Below are positions 46,301-56,100 of a DNA stretch of 64,000 bases, piece after piece. The stretch covers positions 4,944 through 68,943 of the forward strand of contig NZ_LSIC01000141.1 in assembly GCF_001556045.1 (NCBI RefSeq), read 5' to 3'. A program made the translations under genes and the position numbers. This DNA is from Bradyrhizobium sp. CCH5-F6 (GTDB lineage: Bacteria > Pseudomonadota > Alphaproteobacteria > Rhizobiales > Xanthobacteraceae). The notes below the pieces were generated by a model. That model was not told the DNA's origin. It made no database searches and was given only the letters and a program-made list of their open reading frames with translations. Position 1 is the stretch's first letter. Each line of letters begins with the position of its first letter.

Positions 46301-49300
46301 ATCAGGTCAAGGAATCCGTGATCGAGGCGCTGTCGCATCAGGACCTTCCATTCGAAATGCTGGTCGACGGCCTTAGGCCCGAACGCAGCGGTGGCCACAA
46401 CCCGCTGTTCCAGGCGAAGTTCAACTACATGACGGCGCCGGGCGGATTTGCCGGCGTCGAAGGGCTCTCCGCCGATATCGACATCATCGATCTCGCAGGT
46501 TCGCATTTCGACCTCGCGCTCGACGTCGTCGATGGCGCCGTCGGCATGAACGTGACGTTCAACTACGCCACCGATCTGTTCGATCGTCCGACCATCGCGC
46601 GGATGGCCGCGCAGTTCGGTTCGATGCTGCGTCAGATTGCCGACAATGCCGAGCGGCGAGTATCTGACTTCGTCATCGACGGTGGGAATCGGCAGGCCGT
46701 GTCAAGGCAGGCCGCGACGTTCGACTTCACCGACGTGATCAGCCTTCACCACGCATCGAGCGCCGATAGACAGACTGTCATAGCCATCCGGTGCGGGCGC
46801 GAGCAATTGACGTTCGCGGAACTCGCGCGCAGGTCGAACCGCGTTGCACATGTCCTCATCGACAGGGGCGTGACGCGCGAAACGCCGGTCGCACTGTGGA
46901 TCGAGCGCTCGCCAGCCTTTGTCACGGCCGTGCTCGGCGTGCTGAAGGCCGGCGGTGCCTATGTCCCGCTGGATCCGAAATGGCCGCCGGAACGCATCCG
47001 TCGGATCCTCAAGGACGGCAGCATCGACATCGTGATGGCGGCGGGTGAGACACTGGCCGAAGCGCGGAGGCTCGATTGCCTGGTGCTCGATGCGGAAGCG
47101 GAAGCCGTGCACGAGGAGATGTCGAGCCTGCCGGTCGTCGCTGCGATTCACCCGGATCAGATCGCCTACGTCATCTATACGTCGGGATCGACCGGCGCGC
47201 CGAAAGGTGTCAGCGTCTCGCACGGTGCCCTGGCCAACTACGTGCAGGCAATGCTGCAACGCCTGAAGCCGCGTCGGTCGGCGAACATGGCGATGGTGTC
47301 GACGGTCGCGGCCGACCTCGGCCACACTGTCCTGTTCGGCGCGCTGGCGTCCGGCGCGACGCTGCATCTGCTGCCTTCGGATGCTGTGTTCGACGCGGAT
47401 GCGTTCGCGCAAGCCATGCGCGAGGGGGAGGTCGACATTCTCAAGATCGTGCCGAGCCATCTGCGAGGGCTGATGAGGGCCTCGCGGTCGGCCGATCTTC
47501 TACCTCGCGACGCGCTCGTCCTGGGCGGAGAGGCTTGCGATCAAGCACTGTTGGACGAAGTTCGGCGGTTGCGGCCGGAGTGCCGCATTCTGAACCATTA
47601 CGGCCCCACCGAAACGACCGTCGGGGCGTTGACGCATGAATGCACGACTGAACGCGAGGACAGCCCGATTCCGATCGGACTTCCGCTCGCCAATCTGCGC
47701 GCCCATGTTCTGGATGATTCGCTGAACGAAGTGCCGATCGGCGTCACCGGCGAGCTCTATGTCGGCGGCGCCGGGCTGGCGCGGGGCTATCGCGGCGCTG
47801 CGAGTCTGACCGCGGAACGCTTCGTGCCGGATCCGTTCGGAGATGCAGGCGAGCGGCTCTACCGAACCGGGGATCGAGTCCGCTGCGACGGAGCCGGCCG
47901 GCTGATATTCCTCGGGCGCACCGATGACCAGATCAAGTTGCGCGGCTATCGCATCGAACTCGGCGAGATCGGGCGCGTCATCAGGTCGATGCCTGGTATC
48001 GACGATGCGGTAGTGATCCAGCGTGCGATCGGCAGCAGCGCCGAACGCCAGGAGTTGGTCGCCTATTGTGTGCCCGAGGACGGCGCGGGCCCGCAGGCCG
48101 ATGCGATCAAGCAACAGCTGGCTGCGATCGTGCCGGACTATATGGTGCCGTCGCACATCATCCTGTTGGCGCAACTGCCTCTGACGCCCAATGGCAAACT
48201 CGATCGTCGTGCGCTGCCTGAGCCGTCGCAAGACGAGGCGGCCGGTTATGCCGCACCCGCAGGTGAGATTGAAGCTGCGGTCGCAGCGGTCTGGTGTGAG
48301 GTGCTCGGTCGCGAGCGCATCGGCCGCAATGATAATTTCTTCGAGCTCGGTGGCGACTCGATTCTGAGCCTGCAGATCATCGCGCGCTTGCGCAAGCGCG
48401 GCATCCGCCTCACGCCGAAGCAGATCTTCAGCCAGCAGACGGTCGCCGGTCTGGCGACGGTCGCGGTCCTATCGTCTGGGACGACCGGGAACAAGGAGAA
48501 GCCGAAGGCGAATACGTCGACCGGCGGCGAGATCGAGCCTGGCATGCGTCACCTGATGCCGATCCAGACGCGCTTCTTCGCGGAGGACATCGCCAACCGG
48601 GATCACTGGAATCAGGCGGTATTGCTGCGGCCGCGGGCGCAGATCGATTGGGAGACACTGCGAGTTGCGCTCGCAGCCATCGTGGAGCATCACGATGCAT
48701 TGCGCCTGCGGTTCAAGCAAGTCGACGGTGCTTGGCGAGCGGAGCAGGGGCCGCCGCCGTCGTCTTCGGCCCTGCTATGGCTTCATGCGGGCGTCGCTGG
48801 CGAGGCGCAGATCACCGAGCTCGCTGGTGCCGCCCAGGCGAGTCTATCGCTCTCGTCGGGGCCGCTGGTCCGCGCCGTTGGCATGGACCTGACGGACGGC
48901 GGCCAACGCCTGCTGCTTGCGATCCATCATCTCGTTGTCGATGGCATCTCTTGGCGCATCCTGTTGGAAGATCTGGCATTCGCTTATGGCCAGCTGGAGC
49001 GCGGCAGTCCCGTCGCTCTGCCTCCGAAGACAGACTCTTGTGCCTCGTGGGGCGAGCGGCTGCATGCCCACGCGGCGACCGCCGAGATTGCGACCGAATT
49101 GCCCCGCTGGCTTGATTGCGATGCCGGCGCGTCCCTGCCATGTGACGATGACCATGACAGCGTCGATTGCGTCGGTGACGGCGGCGAAGTGTCCTTGGTG
49201 TTCGACGCGGAAGTGACGTCGCGGTTGCTCGAACAGGCGCCCGCCGCCTATCGGACGCAGGTTAATGACCTGTTGCTGGCCGCCCTCGTGCGCACGATAT

Positions 49301-52300
49301 CGCGGTGGAGCCAACACGACGAGGTCATGGTCGAGCTCGAAGGCCACGGCCGCGAGGACATCTTCCCGGACGCTGATGTGTCCCGTACCGTCGGCTGGTT
49401 CACGACGGCATTCCCGGTCCGGCTGAAGGATGCGCTCGACGAGGCCTCGCTGATCAAGGAGGTCAAGGAGACCCTCCGCGCAATTCCGAATCGAGGGCTC
49501 GGCTATGGCGTGCTGCGCTACCTAGGCTCCGAGCCACAGCGCGATGCCCTGGCGCAATTGGCGGAGCCGCAGATCGTCTTCAACTATCTGGGCCGTTTCG
49601 ACAGCAGCATAGGTAGCACCCAGCTCTTCACTTTCGCGCCGGAGAGCGTGGGTCCCTCGCGCAGTGCCTCGTCGCCGATGCGCGGATGGCTGAACATCAC
49701 CGGCCTCGTGCGTGAGGGCCGGCTGGAATTGTCTTTCGCTTATGGACGCAAGCGCTATCGGTCCGCCACGGTCGAGCGGCTGGCGGTGTACTACGAGGCT
49801 GCGCTGCGCGAGCTGGTCACGCATTGCTGCAACGGCGCATTCGGCCTGACGCCATCGGATGTTCCATTGGCCGGGCTCGCTCAGGCCGACCTCGATCGGC
49901 TCGCGGCGACCTTGGATATTCGCGGCATCGAGGACATCTATCCGCTCTCGCCGATGCAGCAAGGGATGTTGTTCCATGCGCTGCGTGACGGCGCCGACGA
50001 CGCCTATGTGAACCAGATCGGGCTCGAGCTGTTCGGCGTCGATGCCGGCCGGCTGCGAGCTGCTTGGCAGGCGGCCAGCGACCGTCATGCCGCCTTGCGG
50101 ACCCGGTTTGTCTGGCAAAACCTGTCGGGCGTAGCGCAGCAGGTGGTGTATCGCCATGTGACAGTGCCGTTCGTCGAAGAGGACTGGCGCGACCGCTCGC
50201 ATGTGGATCTGGACGCCGCGCTAGGCGAGACATCCCGCCGTGAGCGCGAGAGGGGCTTCGACCTTTCGCAGCCACCCCTCCAGCGCGTTCGCCTGATACG
50301 CCTCGACGACGACCGTCATTGGTTGATCTGGACCCATCATCACATCTTCGTCGATGGGTGGAGTTCGGCCCGGCTGGTCGCGGAGGTCCTGCAGCACGTG
50401 GGCGGCGGCACTCTGCCAACCGCGCAGGGTGGCTATCGCGACTATATTGCTTGGCTGCAAGCTCGCGACCGCGAAGGCGCTGACAGGTTCTGGCACGAGG
50501 CGCTGGCAGAACTCGAAACGCCGACATTGCTCGCGACCGCGCTGGCGACCAGCAGAACCTCCGGTTCAAAAGGGCACGCCAGTGTCGAGCTTGCGGTGGA
50601 CGAGGAACTTACCTCGCGTCTGAAGTCGTTCGCCAAGCGCGAGCGGGTGACGCTCAACACCCTCATACAGGGGGCGTGGGCCCAGTTGTTGCGCAGACAT
50701 ACGGGCCAGTCCGCGGTCTCGTTCGGTGTGACCATATCGGGCCGGCCGGCCGAATTGCCCGGCTCGGAGGAGATGGTTGGCCTCTTCATCAACACGCTTC
50801 CCATCGTCGATGCGTCGAATCCGCTGATCATTGTCGGCGACTGGCTACGCCATTTGCAGGAGCAGAATCTGGCTCTGCGCGAGCACGGCTGGACGCCGCT
50901 CTACCAGATTCAGAGGCTCGCAGGCCACGCCGGGCAGGCGCTGTTCGACAGCATCCTGGTGTTCGAGAATTATCCGATCGACGAGGGATTGCTCCGGGGC
51001 GGCGGCCCCCGGCTCGGGCGCGTGGCGCATGTGACGCCGACGAACTATGCGCTGGCGGTTGCCGTGTTCGCCGCGGGTGACAGGCTGAATATCGAATTCA
51101 ACTACGATCGGTTCCGGTTCGATGAGGCGGCCATCCTGCGTATTCGCGACATTCTGCATGATCTGCTGGAGCGGATCGTGGCGAATGCGGAGCGTGTGCT
51201 TGGCGATCTCCGATCGGGTACCGATCAAGATGCGCGACGAATTCTTGACTGGAGTGGTGCGGCGGGCTTGCCGTCGGCCTTGTCTGCCGACGTTGTGACA
51301 CATATCGAAGCGCAGACGGCGCAAGATCCTTCTGCCGTTGCCATTGTCTGGGGCGATCAGCGCATCTGTTATGGCGAGTTGAACACGCGTGCCAACGCGC
51401 TCGCACGGCGGCTTCGCCTCTGGGATGTCGGTGCGGATCGGCTGGCCGGCATCGCGTTGACGCGAAGTCCTGACATGATCGTCGCATTGCTCGCGGTTCT
51501 GAAGGCCGGTGGGGCCTACCTCCCGCTGGACCCGGACTATCCGGCCGAACGGCTGGCCTACATGCTGCGTGACAGTGGCGCGGCGTTGGTTCTGACCCAA
51601 GACGCGCTGCTCGAGCCGCTCGCGCCGGTACTGCGCGAGGCCGGGGTCGAAGCGCTCTGCATCGACGCGCCATTGGCGCCCACCCAGGACGAGGGCGGCA
51701 ATCTGCACGTCGAAGTCCATCCGGACAGTCTGGCCTATGTCATCTACACCTCGGGATCGACCGGAACGCCGAAAGGCGTGGCTGTCGCGCGCCGACCGCT
51801 TGCGATGCATTGCGAAGCGATCGGCCGGCTTTACCGCATGACCTCCCGCGACCGAGAGTTCCAGACGGCCTCGATCAATTTCGATATCGCCCACGAGCGA
51901 TGGCTGGTTCCGCTGATGACGGGTGGATCTCTCGTGTTGCCCTCCAAGCCCGGTCTCTTGATCGACGACCTCGCCAGCGAGATCGCGCGAAACGCGGTAA
52001 CGTCGATCTTTCTTCCGCCGGCCTATGCGGATCAACTGAGCGCCGCGTTGCGGCAGAGCGGGCGCCGGCTTGCGATCAGGGCCTGTATCGTCGGCGGCGA
52101 GGCCTGGTCGGATATCGGGATCAAGGCATTGCGCGGAGCTGCGGATGTCGAACTTCTGGTCAACGCCTATGGTCCGACCGAGACGGTGATCGCGCCGACC
52201 GCATGGATCGTCGACGACACGAGGTTGAGGCCTGGCCAGTCGGCACCGATCGGACGGCCCGTCGGGGTGAGATCGGCGCACATCCTCGATTCCGATCTCA

Positions 52301-53103
52301 ACATCGTTCCCGTCGGCGCAACCGGCGAGCTGTTTATCGGCGGGGTGGGCCTGGCTCGCGGCTATCTGAACCGGGGAGCATTGACTGCAGAACGGTTTGT
52401 CCCAGATCCTTTCGGGAATAGCGGCATGCGCCTCTATCGCACGGGCGATCTCGCGCGCTGGCGTGACGACGGCGTGATCGAATATGTCGGCCGAGGCGAC
52501 CAGCAGGTGAAGATCCGCGGTTTCCGTATCGAGCTCGGCGAGATCGAGGCGCGCCTGCTCGAGCAGCGCGGCGTGCGTGCAGCGGCCGTGGTGGCCGGCG
52601 AGGGCAGGACCGGCCGGCAGTTGTTCGCCTATGCCAGCGGTGAACCGTCCCTCGACAGCCGTACCTTGCGCGACGCACTGTCCGCCATTTTGCCCGATTA
52701 CATGGTGCCATCGACAGTGACGGTGCTGGAGCAGCTGCCGCTCACCCCCAATGGGAAGATCGATCGACGGACACTGCCCGTGCCGGGCGAGGATGCCTTG
52801 ACGCGCCGCTCCTATGAGGTGCCCGAGGACGAGATCGAGCTCGCACTCGCCAGGATCTGGGCGGAGCTGCTCGATGTCGACCGGGTCGGACGCAACGATC
52901 ACTTCTTCGAGCTCGGCGGGCATTCCTTGCTTGCGGTGCGGGTGCTCAGCCGGGTGTCGCAGGAGATCGGCGTATCGATCGCGGTCTCGGATCTGTTCGC
53001 TCATCCCGATCTCGCGTCATTTGCACGCGTCGTGTCGATCAGGCTGATCGAACAGGAATTCGACGCCCAAGAGCTCCGGGAACTGGTCGGAGCGGAGCAG
53101 TGA
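43372..53103 (+). CDS. NRPS 1: FAAL-ACP-C-A(Asp)-T-E-C-A-T
   Basis: This 3243-residue synthetase starts the peptide. Approximate residues: fatty-acyl-AMP ligase 1-560 (YTSGSTSEPKG), ACP 570-645 (LGGNS), C1 668-1106 (HHIIVDG), A1 1115-1618, T1 1630-1696 (LGGDS), E 1723-2163 (HHLVVDG, EGHGRE), C2 2187-2617 (HHIFVDG), A2 2640-3140, T2 3148-3223 (LGGHS). The A1 pocket reads DLTKVGHVGK, one step from the aspartate code. A2 reads DIEFIGAIAK, which I cannot assign. So a fatty acid is joined to D-Asp and then to residue 2. An upstream in-frame ATG at 43321 is possible; 43372 matches FAAL starts. Confidence 0.95.
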   Translation: MDRANLVERLREHAALRPERVALRFLEGEGIADELTFAALDVRIRALAAWLQQMGGAGERAVILLPSGINYAVAFYACLYAGVIAVPAYPPEGGPERYAGRLNGILRDAAPRFILAETALRHLIEATLPSLDDVQIVALDTIPPELAAEWRETRPAADAIAFLQYTSGSTSEPKGVCVSHGNLTANERAIEAVAGGTPDDVFVSWLPLYHDMGLIGGLLNPLFTGFTGVLMSPRNFLERPRRWLEAIDRHGGTMSGGPDFAYSLCADRISDETISRLDLSRWRFAFSGSEFVRRATLQKFGDRFARAGLNRRALTACYGLAEATLLVAADDIAENTVSYTLDTAELAAGRITIASEGTDLVACGRTDAYHAIRIMRVDGSAAAEADEVGEIWVSGPSVAPGYWNNLEATRQAFVERDGARWLRTGDVGFIRDSALVVAGRLKDLLIVRGQNVYPTDVEQAVEAEVESVRAGRVAAFPVERDGREAIGVAAEFSRAVLRRSDPETLAQAIGEAVLRQAQEYPAVIVLLNPQAMPLTTSGKLQRSACAARLADNTLDSFMVFERGRRRGGTSLTVPATDTERAVASIWCDALGVAVVHREDDFFVLGGNSIAAGQVAAAIRDRLNVEVELRTFFDAPTLAAFAGRIDALAGAGAGPALPPIAWAAPADRAMLSHAQERLWFLWNMDPAGTAYTVASTIRLKGRLDHAVLSRALGEIVRRHEILRTTFVAKDGRGTQLIHDVMSIGIRHEDLRSHSARERAERAEALKRFELGKPFDLVNGPLLRAVLLQHADDAQELLLLAHHIIVDGWSLDVLLEELAAFYRSGIGQGGRALPSPAIQYADFAAWQRNWLTGGEGDRQLAYWRTKLGDVHPILALPLDRQRPAIQSHAGETIGLSIEGALAARLREVAGKQRVSVFMLLLGAYQVLLHRYTGQNDLRVGVPIAGRRHTQLERLIGCFVNTLVLRTEVAGEASFPSLLHQVKESVIEALSHQDLPFEMLVDGLRPERSGGHNPLFQAKFNYMTAPGGFAGVEGLSADIDIIDLAGSHFDLALDVVDGAVGMNVTFNYATDLFDRPTIARMAAQFGSMLRQIADNAERRVSDFVIDGGNRQAVSRQAATFDFTDVISLHHASSADRQTVIAIRCGREQLTFAELARRSNRVAHVLIDRGVTRETPVALWIERSPAFVTAVLGVLKAGGAYVPLDPKWPPERIRRILKDGSIDIVMAAGETLAEARRLDCLVLDAEAEAVHEEMSSLPVVAAIHPDQIAYVIYTSGSTGAPKGVSVSHGALANYVQAMLQRLKPRRSANMAMVSTVAADLGHTVLFGALASGATLHLLPSDAVFDADAFAQAMREGEVDILKIVPSHLRGLMRASRSADLLPRDALVLGGEACDQALLDEVRRLRPECRILNHYGPTETTVGALTHECTTEREDSPIPIGLPLANLRAHVLDDSLNEVPIGVTGELYVGGAGLARGYRGAASLTAERFVPDPFGDAGERLYRTGDRVRCDGAGRLIFLGRTDDQIKLRGYRIELGEIGRVIRSMPGIDDAVVIQRAIGSSAERQELVAYCVPEDGAGPQADAIKQQLAAIVPDYMVPSHIILLAQLPLTPNGKLDRRALPEPSQDEAAGYAAPAGEIEAAVAAVWCEVLGRERIGRNDNFFELGGDSILSLQIIARLRKRGIRLTPKQIFSQQTVAGLATVAVLSSGTTGNKEKPKANTSTGGEIEPGMRHLMPIQTRFFAEDIANRDHWNQAVLLRPRAQIDWETLRVALAAIVEHHDALRLRFKQVDGAWRAEQGPPPSSSALLWLHAGVAGEAQITELAGAAQASLSLSSGPLVRAVGMDLTDGGQRLLLAIHHLVVDGISWRILLEDLAFAYGQLERGSPVALPPKTDSCASWGERLHAHAATAEIATELPRWLDCDAGASLPCDDDHDSVDCVGDGGEVSLVFDAEVTSRLLEQAPAAYRTQVNDLLLAALVRTISRWSQHDEVMVELEGHGREDIFPDADVSRTVGWFTTAFPVRLKDALDEASLIKEVKETLRAIPNRGLGYGVLRYLGSEPQRDALAQLAEPQIVFNYLGRFDSSIGSTQLFTFAPESVGPSRSASSPMRGWLNITGLVREGRLELSFAYGRKRYRSATVERLAVYYEAALRELVTHCCNGAFGLTPSDVPLAGLAQADLDRLAATLDIRGIEDIYPLSPMQQGMLFHALRDGADDAYVNQIGLELFGVDAGRLRAAWQAASDRHAALRTRFVWQNLSGVAQQVVYRHVTVPFVEEDWRDRSHVDLDAALGETSRRERERGFDLSQPPLQRVRLIRLDDDRHWLIWTHHHIFVDGWSSARLVAEVLQHVGGGTLPTAQGGYRDYIAWLQARDREGADRFWHEALAELETPTLLATALATSRTSGSKGHASVELAVDEELTSRLKSFAKRERVTLNTLIQGAWAQLLRRHTGQSAVSFGVTISGRPAELPGSEEMVGLFINTLPIVDASNPLIIVGDWLRHLQEQNLALREHGWTPLYQIQRLAGHAGQALFDSILVFENYPIDEGLLRGGGPRLGRVAHVTPTNYALAVAVFAAGDRLNIEFNYDRFRFDEAAILRIRDILHDLLERIVANAERVLGDLRSGTDQDARRILDWSGAAGLPSALSADVVTHIEAQTAQDPSAVAIVWGDQRICYGELNTRANALARRLRLWDVGADRLAGIALTRSPDMIVALLAVLKAGGAYLPLDPDYPAERLAYMLRDSGAALVLTQDALLEPLAPVLREAGVEALCIDAPLAPTQDEGGNLHVEVHPDSLAYVIYTSGSTGTPKGVAVARRPLAMHCEAIGRLYRMTSRDREFQTASINFDIAHERWLVPLMTGGSLVLPSKPGLLIDDLASEIARNAVTSIFLPPAYADQLSAALRQSGRRLAIRACIVGGEAWSDIGIKALRGAADVELLVNAYGPTETVIAPTAWIVDDTRLRPGQSAPIGRPVGVRSAHILDSDLNIVPVGATGELFIGGVGLARGYLNRGALTAERFVPDPFGNSGMRLYRTGDLARWRDDGVIEYVGRGDQQVKIRGFRIELGEIEARLLEQRGVRAAAVVAGEGRTGRQLFAYASGEPSLDSRTLRDALSAILPDYMVPSTVTVLEQLPLTPNGKIDRRTLPVPGEDALTRRSYEVPEDEIELALARIWAELLDVDRVGRNDHFFELGGHSLLAVRVLSRVSQEIGVSIAVSDLFAHPDLASFARVVSIRLIEQEFDAQELRELVGAEQ

Positions 53104-53105
53104 GC

Positions 53106-56100
53106 ATGGCCGACACGGCAAGGCCGAGCTTGCGAGATCTGGATCCCGCGCAGATGAGAAAGCTCGTCTCGTTGGCCAGGGATCGCGGCCGGAGTGCGGA
53201 CAGGAGCGGCGCGATTGCCATTCCCGCAGTGGCGCGCGGCGGATCACTGGAGATGTCCTTTGCGCAGCAACGGCTCTGGCTGTTGACGCAACTCGATGGC
53301 GCCAATTCCAACTATCACATTCGCGGAGCGTTGCGGCTCTCGGGCGACCTCGATGTCGAAGCCTTGCGTCGGAGCATCGACCGCTTGTTCGCGCGCCATG
53401 AGGCGTTGCGCAGCGTCTTTCGCGTGGTCGACGAACAGCCGCGCGTGATGCTGCTGCCTGATTATGAACGCGTGCCGCTGCTCCAGCATGATCTGCGCGG
53501 CCGGGACGACCGCGATCAGGAGCTCGCGCGCCTCTGCTGCGAGGAGGCTGCGACGCCGTTCGACCTCGCTCTAGGACCGTCGATCCGCGGCCGGCTGATC
53601 CGGACGGAGGAGCGGGACTATCTCTTCCTGCTCACCCAGCATCACATCGTCTCCGATGGTTGGTCGATCGGCGTGCTCATGCGTGAGCTCGGTGCGCTCT
53701 ACCGGGCTTTCGTCGCGGGCAAAGACGATCCTTTGCCGCCATTGACGATCCAGTATCCGGACTATGCCGCCTGGCAGCGACAATGGCTCTCGGGCGAGCG
53801 ATTGCAGCGGCAGGCCGAGTTTTGGCGACAGGCACTGGCGGATGCGCCGGCGGTGCTCGAGTTGCCGACGGACCGGCCGCGTCCGCCGGTCAGGTCGCTC
53901 GCCGGCGCGGCCTTGCCGGTCGAGATTGATGCCGAGCTGGCTTCTGCCATTCGCCGGCTGGGCCAGTCGCATCGAGCCAGCTCGTTCATCATCGTGCTGG
54001 CGGCCTGGGCTGCGGTGCTGTCAAGGCTCTCGGGGCAGACGGATATCGTCATCGGCACGCCGACGGCCAACCGAAACAGGCCGGAGATTGAAGGCCTGAT
54101 CGGATTTTTCGTCAACATGCTGGCTGTCCGCGTCGATCTCTCGGCCGAGCCCAGCGTCGCCGAACTGCTCGGTCGCGTGCGCACTGCCGCGCTCGCTGCG
54201 CAGGATCATCAGGATCTGCCGTTCGAGCACGTCGTCGAAATCACTCAGCCGCTGCGACGACTGGAGCGGACGCCGATCTTTCAAGTCGTGTTCGCCTGGC
54301 AGAGCAACGAGACGGGGGCGCTCGAACTGCCCGGTCTCAAGGCCGAGGTCGCCGATATACCGCTCGAGCAGGTCAAGTTCGATCTCGAACTTGCTCTTGG
54401 CGAAATGGACGGACGTATTGTCGGGTCCCTGAACTATGCGACGGCGCTGTTCGACGGAGCGACGATCAGGCGCCACTGGGACTATCTGTTGGCTGTGCTG
54501 CGAGCTATGGTTGCCGACGCAGACCAAGTGGTCGATCGAATCGACATTATCGGTGCGGAGGAGCGCAGGCGCGTTCTCGATGCATGGAACGAGACCGCCT
54601 CACCATTTCCCTCCGAGCGTTGCATTCACGAATTGTTTGCAGAGCAGGTAAGAACGGCGCCGGACCCCGACGCGCTGGTGTACGGAGACGTTCGCCTGAG
54701 CTACGGCGAACTCGATGCCAGAGCGAATACGCTTGCGCGGCGCTTGATGTCCCTGGGTGTGGCGCCGGACCAGCCTGTCGCAATCTGCCTGCCGCGCGGT
54801 ATTGCCATGGTGGTGAGCCTGCTGGCCGTGCTGAAGGCGGGTGGGGCCTATCTGCCGCTCGATCCCGCCTATCCGGCAGAGCGACTACGCCAGATTGCCG
54901 AGGATGCCAAGCCGCGAGTGCTGATCGCCGACGAGGCGGGAACGGCAATATTCCGGGATGGGACCTGTGAGATCGTCGATCCCGGGGTGAATGCGTCCGC
55001 CGTCACAGCGCAGGCGACATGCGATCCTAGCGGCCTCGTCGAAGGGCTAAGCTCGCGTAACCTCGCCTACATCATCTATACGTCCGGCTCGACTGGCCTG
55101 CCGAAAGGGGTGATGGTCGAGCATCGCGGCTTGGTGAATCTGGCGCGAACACAGCGGGCGCTGTTCGAGGTCAATTCGCTCAGCCGAGTCGTGCAATTTG
55201 CCTCGTGCAGCTTCGATGCCAGCATCTGGGAAATCGTCATGGCGCTGTGCTCGGGCGCGACGTTGTTTCTGGCTGGGCCGCGAGAGCATCAGGACACTTC
55301 GGAACTGTTCGGCTACCTCGCGGACAATGCGATTACGCATGCGACCTTGCCGCCGGCGATGCTGCACGGGCGTACCGATCTCGACCGCCTGGCCTCGCTG
55401 CGGGTCCTCGTCCTGGCCGGTGAATTGCCCAAGGCCGAGCTGATCAAGGAAATGCCTCCCGGTGTCGCGGTCTTCAACGGCTACGGTCCCACGGAAGCAA
55501 CGGTCTGCGCCACGAGCTGGCTGCGGCCGCCGGACTTCGATGGCGACGCCGCCCCGATCGGCCGCCCGCTGCCGAATGTGCGGATCTATCTTTTGGACCG
55601 GTTCGGGAGGCCCGTTCCGCTCGGCGCGGTGGGTGAAATCTGGATCGGAGGCGTCGGAGTTGCGCGCGGTTATCTCAACCGGGCCGATCTGACGGCGGAG
55701 CGCTTCGTCCGCGATCCCTTCCACGGTGATGCGGAAGCGCGCATATATCGCACCGGCGACCTTGGGCGTTATTTGCCGGACGGAAATATCGCGTTTCTCG
55801 GCCGCAATGATCACCAGGTCAAGATCCGCGGCTTTCGCATCGAGCTTGGTGAGATCGAGTTTCGACTGAACGAGCACGCCGACGTGGCCGATTCCGTCGT
55901 GCTCGTGCACCGGGACCATAGCGGCGATACGCGGCTGGTTGCTTATGTGGCCGCGCGTCGTAGTGACGGAGCTGGGCTCGATGCCGGTGAATTTGCCGGA
56001 GCGATGCGCAATCATTTGCGGGCGTGCCTGCCGGACTACATGTTGCCGTCGGCCTTCGTGCGCCTCGATGCATTGCCGCTCACGCCGAGCGGCAAGGTCG

